Positions 6,483 through 15,500 of a stretch of DNA of 64,000 nucleotides are shown one piece after another. A program made the position numbers and the translations under genes. The stretch covers positions 3,453,501 through 3,517,500 of the forward strand of contig NZ_CP130630.1 of the NCBI RefSeq assembly GCF_030551255.1, read 5' to 3'. The notes under the pieces are model-generated. The model searched no databases. It saw only the letters and a program-made list of their open reading frames with translations, and had not been told where the DNA came from. Source of the stretch: Streptomyces sp. NL15-2K (GTDB lineage Bacteria; Actinomycetota; Actinomycetes; Streptomycetales; Streptomycetaceae). Each line of letters begins with the position of its first letter. The first letter of the stretch is position 1.

Positions 6483-9119
6483 GTGCGCACCACGAGAACC
6501 GTTCCTGCGAGACCCGTTCTGATCGCCGCCCTCGCCGTCAGCACGGCGGGTTCACTGCTCCTCACCCCCCACACCGCCGGCGCCGACCCCCGGCCCCCCG
6601 TCACCCGGGAGGGCCCCGCCCTCGACCGGCACGCCGCCGCGCAGGCACCCGCGAGCGCCGCCCAGCGAGCCCTCACCGCCCCGACCGCCGACCTCACGGA
6701 CACCGCCGGCACCGGGCGCGGCTATCCGCGCGAGCAGGTGCTGACCCCCGACCCGGTGAACCCCGCCGACAAGTCGATCAAGCTGGGCCTGACCCCGTAC
6801 CACGCCATCGCGCCGAAGCTGAACGCCCTGCAGCGGCTCGGCGAGCGGGTGAGCGTCGAGGTCGCGGGTCGTTCGGCCGGCGGGCACCGGCTGTACCTCG
6901 TCACCGTCACCGCCCCGGAGAGCGCCCGCCAGACCCGCGCCCAGGAGGGGATGCGCGAGCTGATCGAGAACGCGCCGGCCCGGGCCGCCAAGGACCCCGC
7001 GATCAAGGCGGGTTACAAGACGCCCGTCTTCGTCAACAACAACATCCACGGCAACGAGTGGGAGGGCACCGACGCCTCCCTGAAGCTCATCGAGCGGCTC
7101 GCGACCGCCGACGACCACAAGACGCGCGACCTCCTCTCCCACAGCCGCCTCTACTTCAACATCACCGCCAATCCGGACGGCCGTATCGCCGGCACCCGCG
7201 CCAATGCGGGCGGCTTCGACATGAACCGGGACTTCGTCACCGCCTCGCAGCCCGAGGTGCGCGCGATGCGGCAGATCGAGATCGACAAGCAGCCGGCCGT
7301 CATGCTCGACCTGCACGGTTACGTCAACGGCACGCTCATCGAGCCCACCACTCCCCCGCACGGCGAGAACTACGAGTACGACCTCTTCCTCAAGAACACC
7401 TACGCCAACGCGCTCGGCATGGAGACGGCCGTCAACGGCCTCGGCTACACGCCCGCGAAGGACGGCGTGCAGCCCGCGCAGATCCCGTTCCGGGACCAGG
7501 AGGAGGGCTGGGACGACTGGCCGCCGATCTTCACCCCGCAGTACGCGGCCTTCCACGGCACGGTCGCCGCGCACACGGTGGAGATCCCCCTGGCGGTCAA
7601 CAACGCCGCCTACAACAGCCTCCCGGAGGCCGAACTGCGCCGCCGGTCCGCGATCAACGTGGACGTGGCGGGCGCCGCCATCGACGCCACCCTCGACTTC
7701 GTCCGCACCCACCGCGCCTCCCTCGTCGCCGACCAGATCGAGGTCTTCCGGCGCGGGGCGGCGGGCGCGGCGCAGGTGCCGGTGTCGGAGGAGACCGTCC
7801 CCGGCGTCCCGGGCATCGGCCCCGAGGACGTCTACACCGCGGACTTCCCGCGCGCGTACGTCATCCCGGCCAGTGCCAGTACCGGTACCGGTACCGGTAC
7901 TCCGGCCGGAACCGGCAGCGGTGGCTCCCAGCGCTCCGCCACCGCCGCCGCCCGTCTCGTCGACCACCTCCTCGCCAACGACGTCCGCGTCACCCGCGCG
8001 ACCCACGCCTTCCGGCTCGCCGGACGGACGTACGCGAAGGGCTCGTACGTAGTCGACATGCGCCAGCCCAAACGGGGGCTCGCGAACGTGTTGCTGGCCG
8101 ACGGGCGGGACATCAGCGACAAGGTCTCCGTGATGTACGACATCTCGGGCTGGAGTCTGGGCCGCCTGTGGGGCGCGACGGTGGAGCCGGTGACGTCCGG
8201 GAGCCTGTACGGCGCGCCGCTGCGGGCGATTGACAAGGCCACGGACGTCGGTTACGTCGCCCCGCGGGGTGACCTCCGGCTGCGGCTCGACGACCCGCAG
8301 GAGATCGCGGCGCTGAACTCCCTTCTCCAGCAAGGTGTTCCGGTACGGCGGGCCGCCGACGGAAGCGCGATCGTGCCGGGATCGGCGCGGTCCCGCGCGG
8401 CGGCGGCGGCCCGGACGTACGACGTCGCCTTCGACGCGACGAGGGCGACCGGCGGCACCGAGCTGCGCCGCCTGCGCGTGGCCGCGGCCGTCACGCCGGG
8501 TGAGCTGTTCGCGCTGCGGGAGATGAACTTCGAGGTCACTCCGGTCTCGACGGCCGTACTGAACGCGGGCTTCGACTGGTCGACGGTGGATGTGCTGTTC
8601 GTGTCGGCGGGGTTGGATCACGGCGCCCTGAACACGGCTGCCCGCTCTGCCCTGGACGCGTTCCTCGAGGCCGGCCACGGTCTCGTCGGGCGGGGAACCA
8701 CGGGGGCGGACCTCAACGCGGCGACCGGGCTGCTGGCCGCGAAGCCGGTCGAGGGCAACGGGGACGCCAATGGTGTGGTGCGCGTGGCGAATTCGGGTCC
8801 GGTCACGGCCGGGGCGCCGGACCACGGGTTCGTCTACGCGCCCGTCTGGTTCACCGACCTCGGGCCCGGGGTCCGGGTGGAGCAGTCGTACGCGACCGGG
8901 AACCCGCTCGTCTCGGGGCACTGGCGGCCGTCGCAGGACGGCTCGGGCGGTCCCGCGCGGGCCGCGGGGCAGGCCTCGGTCGTCAGCGGCCGGCAGGCCG
9001 TCCTGTTCGGTACCGAGCCTCTCTTCCGTGACCATCCCAAGGGGCAATTCGCGCAGGTCGCACGAGCCTTGTTTACAGTGGCACCCGCGAACAGCGGTAC
9101 AGGTGAGGAGAGCGGATGA
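6483..9119 (+). CDS. Secreted M14-family zinc carboxypeptidase
   Basis: 878 residues from GTG 6483 behind GGAGGAGGTAC. Signal peptide (VLIAALAVSTAGSLLLTPHTAGA) for export. Peptidase M14 domain with the zinc-binding HxxE in NNNIHGNEWEGTDA, NPDGRIAGTR, the substrate Arg/Asn segment GGFDMNRDF, and the third zinc ligand in MLDLHGYVNGT. A region of about 450 residues after the peptidase domain may mediate substrate or wall binding. A short in-frame hexanucleotide repeat (ACCGGT units, about 7878-7902) encodes alternating Gly-Thr. The last four bases overlap the next gene (ATGA), so the two are translationally coupled. Confidence 0.9.
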   Translation: MRTTRTVPARPVLIAALAVSTAGSLLLTPHTAGADPRPPVTREGPALDRHAAAQAPASAAQRALTAPTADLTDTAGTGRGYPREQVLTPDPVNPADKSIKLGLTPYHAIAPKLNALQRLGERVSVEVAGRSAGGHRLYLVTVTAPESARQTRAQEGMRELIENAPARAAKDPAIKAGYKTPVFVNNNIHGNEWEGTDASLKLIERLATADDHKTRDLLSHSRLYFNITANPDGRIAGTRANAGGFDMNRDFVTASQPEVRAMRQIEIDKQPAVMLDLHGYVNGTLIEPTTPPHGENYEYDLFLKNTYANALGMETAVNGLGYTPAKDGVQPAQIPFRDQEEGWDDWPPIFTPQYAAFHGTVAAHTVEIPLAVNNAAYNSLPEAELRRRSAINVDVAGAAIDATLDFVRTHRASLVADQIEVFRRGAAGAAQVPVSEETVPGVPGIGPEDVYTADFPRAYVIPASASTGTGTGTPAGTGSGGSQRSATAAARLVDHLLANDVRVTRATHAFRLAGRTYAKGSYVVDMRQPKRGLANVLLADGRDISDKVSVMYDISGWSLGRLWGATVEPVTSGSLYGAPLRAIDKATDVGYVAPRGDLRLRLDDPQEIAALNSLLQQGVPVRRAADGSAIVPGSARSRAAAAARTYDVAFDATRATGGTELRRLRVAAAVTPGELFALREMNFEVTPVSTAVLNAGFDWSTVDVLFVSAGLDHGALNTAARSALDAFLEAGHGLVGRGTTGADLNAATGLLAAKPVEGNGDANGVVRVANSGPVTAGAPDHGFVYAPVWFTDLGPGVRVEQSYATGNPLVSGHWRPSQDGSGGPARAAGQASVVSGRQAVLFGTEPLFRDHPKGQFAQVARALFTVAPANSGTGEESG

Positions 9120-10267
9120 CGCAAGAGATCCACGGCACCGTCGCGGACGGGTTCGAGGCGGTACGGGAGGAGTTCGCCGCGTTCGTGGCCGGGGAACGGC
9201 CCGATTACGAGGGGCAGTTGTGTGCGTATGTGCACGGCCGCAAAGTCGTCGACCTGTGGGCGGGCGACGGCGTGGCCGCCGACTCCCTCTACGGCGTCTT
9301 CTCGTCGACCAAGGGTGCCGCACACCTCGTGGCCGCGCTTCTCGTGCAGGACGGGACGCTCGAGCTGGACCGCAAAGTCACGTACTACTGGCCGGAGTTC
9401 GGGGCCGAGGGCAAGGGCGCGCTGACCCTGCGCGACCTGATCTCGCACCGGGCGGGGCTGATCGGGATCGATGCCGGGTTCACCCCGGACGAACTGGCCG
9501 ACGACCGCGCCGTCGCCGAACGGCTGGCGGACCAGCGCCCGTTCTGGCGTCCGGGCACGGCGTTCGGCTATCACGCGCTCACCCTCGGCGCGCTCATGGG
9601 TGAGGTCGTACGGCGTGCCACCGGCCATACGCTCCAGGAGGTGTACGAGGAGCGGATCCGCGCCCCGTACGGGCTGGACTTCTTCCTCGGGCTGCCCGAG
9701 GCGCTGGAGACCCGCTTCCGGTCCGTGCAGCCGATGGCGCCGACCGCGGAGCAGCAGGCCGTGCTGGACTCGGTGCCGCAGGGGCCGCACACGCTCGCCT
9801 CGATCGCGTTCAACACGCATGTGCCGGAGCCGGGTGAGCTGGTGGATCACGCCAACTCCCGTACCGTGCGCGCCAAGGGCCCGGCGTCGGCGGGCGGGGT
9901 CGCCGCCGCTCGCGGGCTCGCCGGGATGTACGCGGCGGCGATCAGCGAGGTGGACGGGCGTCCGCCGCTGCTGAAGCCGGACACGGTCGCCGAGGTGGGA
10001 CAGATCCACTCGATCGGCTACGACCTGGTGGCCCGCACGCACCGGTCGTTCGGGCTCGGTTTCCAGGCCACGGCCGACGCCTGGTACCCGTTCCTGGGCG
10101 CCGGGACGTTCGGGCACAGCGGCGCCGGCGGGTCACAGGCCTTCGCGGACCCGCGCGGCGGGCTGGCGTACGGCTACACGCGGCGGCGGTGTGCGTTTCC
10201 GGGCGGGGCGGCGCCGGAGAACGAGCGGTTGGTGAGGGCGGTGCACAGCGCTGCGTCGGCGAGCTGA
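9116..10267 (+). CDS. Serine hydrolase, beta-lactamase/EstB family
   Basis: 383 residues, ATG overlapping the stop of the peptidase gene. It shows the serine beta-lactamase/penicillin-recognising fold: SxxK as SSTK in YGVFSSTKGAAHL, a Tyr-containing second motif in FGYHALTLGALMGE, and the C-terminal HSG triad replacing KTG in FGHSGAGGSQAFADP. There is no signal peptide, so a cytoplasmic esterase or D-aminopeptidase-like role is more likely than antibiotic resistance. The tight coupling to the M14 peptidase suggests a shared peptide substrate, by inference only. Confidence 0.9.
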   Translation: MTQEIHGTVADGFEAVREEFAAFVAGERPDYEGQLCAYVHGRKVVDLWAGDGVAADSLYGVFSSTKGAAHLVAALLVQDGTLELDRKVTYYWPEFGAEGKGALTLRDLISHRAGLIGIDAGFTPDELADDRAVAERLADQRPFWRPGTAFGYHALTLGALMGEVVRRATGHTLQEVYEERIRAPYGLDFFLGLPEALETRFRSVQPMAPTAEQQAVLDSVPQGPHTLASIAFNTHVPEPGELVDHANSRTVRAKGPASAGGVAAARGLAGMYAAAISEVDGRPPLLKPDTVAEVGQIHSIGYDLVARTHRSFGLGFQATADAWYPFLGAGTFGHSGAGGSQAFADPRGGLAYGYTRRRCAFPGGAAPENERLVRAVHSAASAS

Positions 10268-10330
10268 TCGACGTACGACGCCGTCACAGTCGTACGACTC
10301 ACCGTCGTACGACTCACCGTCGTACGGCAA

Positions 10331-10363
10331 GAGGCCGCACCCCACGTCCAGGGGTGCGGCCTC
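10331..10363. terminator. Bidirectional hairpin between convergent genes
   Basis: A perfect 13-bp inverted repeat (GAGGCCGCACCCC / GGGGTGCGGCCTC) with a 7-base loop lies between the ends of the convergent hydrolase and reductase genes. It lacks a U tract, as is common for Streptomyces terminators. Just before it, the 15-bp sequence CGTCGTACGACTCAC is repeated in tandem at about 10289-10320. Confidence 0.8.
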
Positions 10364-10407
10364 CGTCGTAAGCAACGAACGCGGTCAGCAGGACGTCACG
10401 GTCCCGC

Positions 10408-11406
10408 TCACAGTTTGACGATCATCTTTCCGGTGTTGTCGCCGCGCAGGACGCCGAGGAACGCCTCCAGGTTGTTCTCGATGCCCTCGACGACCGTCTC
10501 GCGGTACTTGAGCGCGCCCGAGGCGACCCAGGGGCCGACCTCCTGGACGAACTGCGGCTGGAGGTCGTAGTGGTCGCCGACGAGGAAGCCCTCGATGCGG
10601 CCACGGGTCTGGAGGAGGCGGACGAGGTTCCTCGGGCCGGGGGCGGGCTCGGTGTCGTTGTAGACGGAGATCATTCCGCAGATGGCGATACGGCCGTCGC
10701 GGTTGAGCCGGCCGATGGCGGCCTCCAGGTGGTCGCCGCCCACGTTGTCGAAGTAGATGTCGATTCCGTCGGGGGCGGACTCGCGCAGCTGCTCGCTCAC
10801 GGAGCCGTTCTTGTAGTTGAAGGCGGCGTCGAAGCCGTACTCCTCGACGAGGAGCTTGACCTTCTCCTCGGAGCCGGCGGAGCCGATGACCCGCGAGGCG
10901 CCCTTGAGCTTGGCGATCTGGCCGACCTGGCTGCCGACGGCGCCCGCCGCGCCCGAGACGAAGACGGAGTCGCCCTCCTTGAAGGAGGCGGTGCGCGTCA
11001 GGCCGGCGTAGGCGGTGAGGCCGGTCATGCCGAGGACGCCGAGGTACGTCGACAGCGGCGCGGCGTCCGGGTCCACCTTCACGGCGTTCTTGGCGTCCAG
11101 GGCGGCGTACTCGCGCCAGCCGAGGAAGTGCAGGACGTGGTCACCGACGGCCAGTCCCTCGGCGTTGGAGGCGACGACCTCGCCGACGGCGCCGCCCTGC
11201 ATGGCCTTGCCGAGCTCGAAGGGGGCGACGTAGGACTTGGCGTCACTCATTCGGCCGCGCATGTACGGGTCGACGGAGAGGTACTTGTTCCGCACCAGCA
11301 CCTGACCCTCACGCGGCGTCGGGACCTCTGCCTCGACCAGGGCGAAGTCCTCGGGCTTCGGCCAGCCGACGGGACGGCTGAGCAGGTGCCATTCGCGGTT
11401 GAGCAT
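10408..11406 (-). CDS. NADP-dependent MDR oxidoreductase, CurA/leukotriene-B4 dehydrogenase-like
   Basis: 332 residues of the medium-chain dehydrogenase/reductase superfamily without zinc ligands. Family landmarks are SVDPYMRGRMSD, VLGMTGLTAYAGL, the Rossmann motif VSGAAGAVGSQVGQIAK, FDNVGGDHLEAAI and ICGMISVYN. Relatives reduce alpha,beta-unsaturated carbonyls using NADPH (curcumin reductase CurA, alkenal reductases). The divergent marR gene shares its AT-rich 106-bp promoter region, so MarR repression is likely. Confidence 0.92.
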   Translation of the reverse strand: MLNREWHLLSRPVGWPKPEDFALVEAEVPTPREGQVLVRNKYLSVDPYMRGRMSDAKSYVAPFELGKAMQGGAVGEVVASNAEGLAVGDHVLHFLGWREYAALDAKNAVKVDPDAAPLSTYLGVLGMTGLTAYAGLTRTASFKEGDSVFVSGAAGAVGSQVGQIAKLKGASRVIGSAGSEEKVKLLVEEYGFDAAFNYKNGSVSEQLRESAPDGIDIYFDNVGGDHLEAAIGRLNRDGRIAICGMISVYNDTEPAPGPRNLVRLLQTRGRIEGFLVGDHYDLQPQFVQEVGPWVASGALKYRETVVEGIENNLEAFLGVLRGDNTGKMIVKL

Positions 11407-11512
11407 GATGGTGCCTTTCCATTTACTTCAGTTAGCCAAGTTACTTCATTATCTGAAACAACGATGCCTCTGAATATTTCATGCTGTCAAGTAACCGGAT
11501 ACCCTGGATGCC
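11407..11512. promoter_or_regulatory. Divergent curA-like/marR promoter region with candidate MarR sites
   Basis: Markedly AT-rich for this genome. It contains two direct copies of TACTTCA about 17 bp apart and the inverted repeat TTCATTATCTGAA (arms TTCA/TGAA), positions roughly 11424-11457. Their position immediately upstream of the reductase start fits autoregulatory MarR operators. Confidence 0.5.
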
Positions 11513-11956
11513 ATGGCCACACCCGAAAAGACCCGCCGCCCCGACGCGCTGACCATGGAGGTCCTGGAACTCATCGGTGACGTCGTGGCGCGCTTCTACG
11601 AGGACTACGAGGACGCGGCGGCCGAGCACGCGCTGACCGGCGCGCAGGCGCGACTGCTGAGCCTGCTGTCGCTGGAGCCGCTGCCGATGCGGAAGCTGGC
11701 GCAGAAGCTGAAGTGCGAGCCGTCGAACGTGACCGGGATCGTGGACCGGCTGGAGTCCCGGGGCCTGGTGGAGCGACGCGCGGCCCCGGCGGACCGCCGC
11801 GTGAAGGTGGCCGCAGTGACGGAAGAGGGGCGCCGGGTGGCCCGGGAGCTGCGCGAGGGGCTGCGCTTCGCGCGGGAGCCGCTCGCGGGGTTGTCCGAGG
11901 GGGAGCGGCTGGCATTGCGGGATTTGTTGCGGCGGATGGTGGGGGCGGCCGCTTAG
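11513..11956 (+). CDS. MarR-family transcriptional regulator
   Basis: 147 residues with the canonical MarR wHTH: ALTGAQARLLSLLS, then PLPMRKLAQKLKCEPSNVTG (recognition helix), IVDRLESRGLVERR and the wing with PADRRVKVAAVTEEGRR. Start ATG 11513. Divergent from the CurA-like reductase, which is its probable target; the ligand is probably an electrophile or phenolic compound by analogy with other MarR/reductase pairs. Confidence 0.92.
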   Translation: MATPEKTRRPDALTMEVLELIGDVVARFYEDYEDAAAEHALTGAQARLLSLLSLEPLPMRKLAQKLKCEPSNVTGIVDRLESRGLVERRAAPADRRVKVAAVTEEGRRVARELREGLRFAREPLAGLSEGERLALRDLLRRMVGAAA

Positions 11957-12185
11957 CGCTACTTCTACGCAGGTCAGCGCATGATTTGCGTTCCGCTGGC
12001 GTCCGTGTTTGTGCAGGGGAAATCCGTGGGTGTTGCCGTCGCGACTGCCTTCAGCTTGTCATTTAAGGTCTGGCGTCGAACGCGACTCGAACTTGACCAG
12101 CGTTTCCGCAGTTCAGCGGACGTGAAGGCGGCCTTCGTCTGATCCTGTGCTCCGTCACAGAGGCAGAGGAACCAGCGCGAAGGCC

Positions 12186-13655
12186 GTGGTCGTGAGTTTG
12201 GGGTATCAGGGCGTCCTGCGGGATGCGTTTGCGGACGTGTCATGCTTCCGGGCGGAGTTGTACGCGTGTCTGACCGCGCGGGGCGACGCGCTGTTCGAGC
12301 TATGCGATGCGTTGTTGTGCACGGACGGGCCGGTGCGGACGCTGGTCGACCTGGCGCTCGCGCCGGAACACCGCCGCGGTCACGGTGCCCTCTACAGCGG
12401 CCTCAACGACGGACGGATCGACGTGGCCCGGCTTCGTCGCGCGCTGGCTGGGGCGCCGTTGCCGAGGGCTGCGGACGGCCGGATTGTGCTGGCTGCAGAC
12501 GTCTCGCCGTGGCTGCGGCCGGACGCCAACGCCTGCCCTGACCGGTCCTTCTGCCACACCTTCGGCCGAGGTGAGGGCAAGCACCAGATGATCCCGGGCT
12601 GGCCGTACTCGATCGTCGCCGCGCTGGAGACCGGTCGGACGTCGTGGACGGCAGTGCTGGACGCGGTCCGCCTGGAGCCAGGCGCGGACGTCGCCGCAGT
12701 GACCACGGTCCAGATCCGCGGGCTGGTCGAGCGGCTCATCGCCGCCGAGCAGTGGAAGCCGGGCGATCCGGAGGTCCTGGTCGTGCTGGACGCCGGATAC
12801 GACGTCCCCCGGATCGCCCACCTGCTGCACGACCTGCCCGTCGAGATCCTCGGCCGGCTCCGCTCCGACCGTGTGATGCGCCGGCCCACACCACCGAGGG
12901 TCTACGACCCCAAGGGCGGCCGACCGCCCAAGCACGGCGGCGAGTTCGTCTTCGGCGACCCCACCACCTGGGGCACCGAGCAGGCCGTGACCGTCACAGA
13001 CACCCGCCTCTACGGCAAAGCGACCGCGCAGGCGTGGGACCGGCTGCACCCGAGGCTGACCCGGCGGGCGGCCTGGCTCGACCACGACGGACCGCTGCCC
13101 ATCATCGAGGGCACCGTCATCCGTCTGACCGTGGAGAAGCTGCCCAGTGGCGGGGTGAACAAGCCGGTCTGGCTGTGGTGGTCGGGCACCGCCGCCACCG
13201 CGAACGACGTCAACCGCTGTTGGCAGTCCTTCCTCCGCCGCTTCGATCTCGAGCACACGTTCCGCCTGTTCAAGCAGACACTCGGGTGGACCAGGCCCAG
13301 GCTCCGCAGTTCGGAGGCGGCCGACCGGTGGACATGGCTGGTGATCGCCGCCTATGCCCAGCTCCGGCTCGCCCGGTCACTGGCCACCGATCTCCGGCGG
13401 CCCTGGGAGAAGCCGGCCGAGCCGAACAAGCTGACGCCCGCCCGGGTCCGCAGGGGGTTCAGAAACCTGCGTGTGAAGACCGGCTCCCCGGCCGGTGCAC
13501 CGAAACCGTCCCGTCCCGGCCCCGGTCGACCGCTCGGTTCGAAGAATCGCCACCCAGCCACCCGGCACGACGTGGGACGTGTCCTCGCCACCGGCGAGGC
13601 ATACAGCCGCCCCGCACACCACAAGAAGGGAACCAAGCCCCGCCGAAACCAATAG
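12186..13655 (+). CDS. DDE transposase (NF041680-type, IS4/IS701-like)
   Basis: About 489 residues from GTG 12186 (GTG 12192 possible). DDE catalytic core: first Asp in RIVLAADVSPWLRP, second Asp in VLVVLDAGYDVP, and Glu in FDLEHTFRLFKQTLGW, followed by the usual ADRWTWLVIAAYAQLRLA helix. A basic C-terminal tail ends HHKKGTKPRRNQ. The frame is intact and full length. No terminal inverted repeats could be defined by eye; the ~230-bp stretch before it (11957-12185) holds no other gene and probably includes the element's left end. A GNAT gene begins 38 bases after the stop. Confidence 0.85.
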   Translation: MVVSLGYQGVLRDAFADVSCFRAELYACLTARGDALFELCDALLCTDGPVRTLVDLALAPEHRRGHGALYSGLNDGRIDVARLRRALAGAPLPRAADGRIVLAADVSPWLRPDANACPDRSFCHTFGRGEGKHQMIPGWPYSIVAALETGRTSWTAVLDAVRLEPGADVAAVTTVQIRGLVERLIAAEQWKPGDPEVLVVLDAGYDVPRIAHLLHDLPVEILGRLRSDRVMRRPTPPRVYDPKGGRPPKHGGEFVFGDPTTWGTEQAVTVTDTRLYGKATAQAWDRLHPRLTRRAAWLDHDGPLPIIEGTVIRLTVEKLPSGGVNKPVWLWWSGTAATANDVNRCWQSFLRRFDLEHTFRLFKQTLGWTRPRLRSSEAADRWTWLVIAAYAQLRLARSLATDLRRPWEKPAEPNKLTPARVRRGFRNLRVKTGSPAGAPKPSRPGPGRPLGSKNRHPATRHDVGRVLATGEAYSRPAHHKKGTKPRRNQ

Positions 13656-13693
13656 GCGAGCACCAACCGCCCATACGCTGCCACGATGCACCC

Positions 13694-14287
13694 ATGAACG
13701 TCGAGAACCTCAGCGGGCTTCAAGTGGACCGCGCGGACCCATCGGACTGGGCCGCGTTAGCCAAGATCGATTCCGTCGCGGCAGCAGGCGACCACACACG
13801 ACGGGACAACATCCGGCACTGGTGCGAACAGGGTGCGGTCCTCATGGCCCGAGACTCATCCGGACCCTTGGGTTACAGCGTGCTGGAGTACAGCTTCTTC
13901 GAGCAGGGCTTCGTCACCATGCTGATGGTCACCCCCAGCGCCCGCCGACGAGGTGTGGGCGCACGTCTCCTCACGGCCGTCGAGACCGTATGCACCACCA
14001 CGAAGCTGTTCACATCAACCAACGTCTCCAACCACCCCATGCAGCAACTACTACAACGCGCCAGCTGGCACCCGGTCGGTCTGCTCCACGGCCTCGACGA
14101 GGGAGATCCCGAACTCTTCTACCTCTGCCCGAGCACTCGACTCCGCGACGCCACAGCCACCGGAGGGTCGGGTGGCCCGGGGGAATCGCCCCCCCGGGCT
14201 CCCACGGAACGAAGCGTGAAAGTCTCCCGTCACTCCGCTCTTCTCATCGAGCCCACACGAACTCGCGGTCCCACGTCCAATGCTTGA
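13694..14287 (+). CDS. GNAT-family N-acetyltransferase whose 3' end runs into a group II intron
   Basis: The acetyl-CoA-binding motif is VTMLMVTPSARRRGVGARLL (about residues 75-95), with a preceding GYSVLEYSF strand and a following NVSNHPMQQLLQRASWHPVG, as in single-domain GNAT enzymes. The genuine protein probably ends near residue 158: beyond 14166 the frame reads antisense intron domains VI and V, adding about 40 low-complexity residues. Joining the flanks across the proposed intron gives GGT TAA, a stop exactly at the junction. A TTA codon at 13757-13759 suggests bldA dependence. The substrate is unknown. Confidence 0.75.
   Translation: MNVENLSGLQVDRADPSDWAALAKIDSVAAAGDHTRRDNIRHWCEQGAVLMARDSSGPLGYSVLEYSFFEQGFVTMLMVTPSARRRGVGARLLTAVETVCTTTKLFTSTNVSNHPMQQLLQRASWHPVGLLHGLDEGDPELFYLCPSTRLRDATATGGSGGPGESPPRAPTERSVKVSRHSALLIEPTRTRGPTSNA
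14207..14240 (-). ncRNA. Group II intron domain V
   Basis: A 34-nt sequence, the canonical domain V length. It begins GAGC and ends GTTC, which pair to bring in the AGC catalytic triad. An 8-bp lower helix (GAGCGGAG/CTTCGTTC), a two-base CG bulge, an upper helix and a GAGA (GNRA) tetraloop are all present. It starts 4 bases after the maturase stop codon. Confidence 0.9.
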
Positions 14288-15500
14288 AGAGGCCCGGTGC
14301 TCGCTGCACGAGCCCGGTCCACCATGCACGGAAGCGTTTGTAGCCCCGCAGCCGTTTGTACTTCTTCCGCGCCCATCGCATCAGGTAGGTGTTGATGCGT
14401 CGCAGGAGGGGATACAACTGCGACCGGTAGAACCGGCCGTAGTACGTCATCCAGCCCGACACGACTGGATTGATCCAGTCGGCGAGCTCGATGAGTTCGA
14501 GTCTGGTGCGCCGGTGAATGCGCCATTCGCGGACCTGCTGGCCCATGGCTTTGAGGGCCTCCGGACTGACCGCGGGCAGGAACGACGTGAATGCTTTGCC
14601 GTCCGGATATCGGGCCTTCCGAGGGGCGAACGTATACCCAAGGAACTTGAACGACGTGTGCTCGGCAGAGCCTCGCCGTCTGCTGTCCTTGCAGTAGACG
14701 AGCTTGGTCTTGTCGGGATGCAGCCGCAGCCCGACTTCCTCCATCCTCGCTTCGAGCGCCGCCCATACCTGCCTGGCTTGACGCTCGGTCACGCAGTGCA
14801 CCACCGCATCATCCGCATAGCGTTCGAGGTCCACCGACGGGAACTCCCGTGCCAGGAACTGGTCGAACGCGTAGTGCATGAAGAGGTTGGCGAGCACGGG
14901 CGAGACCGCCGACCCCTGAGGGGTCCCCCGGTCCCGTTCTTGAAGGGTTCCGTCAGATAGCTGAAGCGGTGCAACAAGCCACCGCTTCACATAGAGCACT
15001 ACCCAACGCTGGTCGGTGTTCGCCTCCACGGCCTTGACCATGAGGGCGTGATCCACAGAATCGAAGAACTTCTGGACATCGAGGTCCAGGACCCAGTCCT
15101 TCTTCCAGCACCGCTGTCGGCACCGTTCGACCGCCTGCAGCGCCGACCGCCTGGGCCGATACCCATAGGAGTCGTCATGGAAGATCGACTCCGTCCTGGG
15201 CTCCAGCGTCAGAGCGACCACCGTCTGAGCGATTCGGTCGGCCACAGTGGGCACCCCGAGGATTCTCGTTCCTCCGGGTTTGGGGATCTCGACCGCCTTC
15301 ACCGGTGGCGGGAAGTACGTTCCCGAGGACATCCGGTTCCAGATCTTGTACAGGTTTCCCCGCAAGTCCTTCTCGAAGTCTTCGATCGAGCACTCATCCA
15401 CTCCGGCCGCACCCTTGTTGGCCTTGACTCTCTCGTATGCCTCCCACACCAGTCGCTTCGAAATGGCGAACGGCTTGTCCGCCGGACCTGACATGCTCAC
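14244..15500 (-). CDS. ltrA: Group II intron reverse transcriptase/maturase (LtrA-type)
   Basis: 418 residues from GTG 15500 with GGGAGG 6 bases upstream. RT motifs in order: AYERVKANKGAAGVD, PKPGGTRILGVPTVADRIAQ, SYGYRPRRSALQAVE, VLDLDVQKFFDSVDH, RGTPQGSAVSPVLANLF, and the active site LERYADDAVVHC. A thumb/maturase domain X follows (LELIELADWINPVVSGWMTY). The protein ends without an HNH endonuclease domain. All catalytic residues are intact, so the intron may be active. Encoded in intron domain IV. Confidence 0.95.
   Translation of the reverse strand: MSMSGPADKPFAISKRLVWEAYERVKANKGAAGVDECSIEDFEKDLRGNLYKIWNRMSSGTYFPPPVKAVEIPKPGGTRILGVPTVADRIAQTVVALTLEPRTESIFHDDSYGYRPRRSALQAVERCRQRCWKKDWVLDLDVQKFFDSVDHALMVKAVEANTDQRWVVLYVKRWLVAPLQLSDGTLQERDRGTPQGSAVSPVLANLFMHYAFDQFLAREFPSVDLERYADDAVVHCVTERQARQVWAALEARMEEVGLRLHPDKTKLVYCKDSRRRGSAEHTSFKFLGYTFAPRKARYPDGKAFTSFLPAVSPEALKAMGQQVREWRIHRRTRLELIELADWINPVVSGWMTYYGRFYRSQLYPLLRRINTYLMRWARKKYKRLRGYKRFRAWWTGLVQRAPGLFKHWTWDREFVWAR

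Noticed and set aside
6552..9323. 923-codon leftward open frame
   Set aside because: Antisense to the M14 peptidase gene; its composition is the reverse shadow and it lacks any domain.
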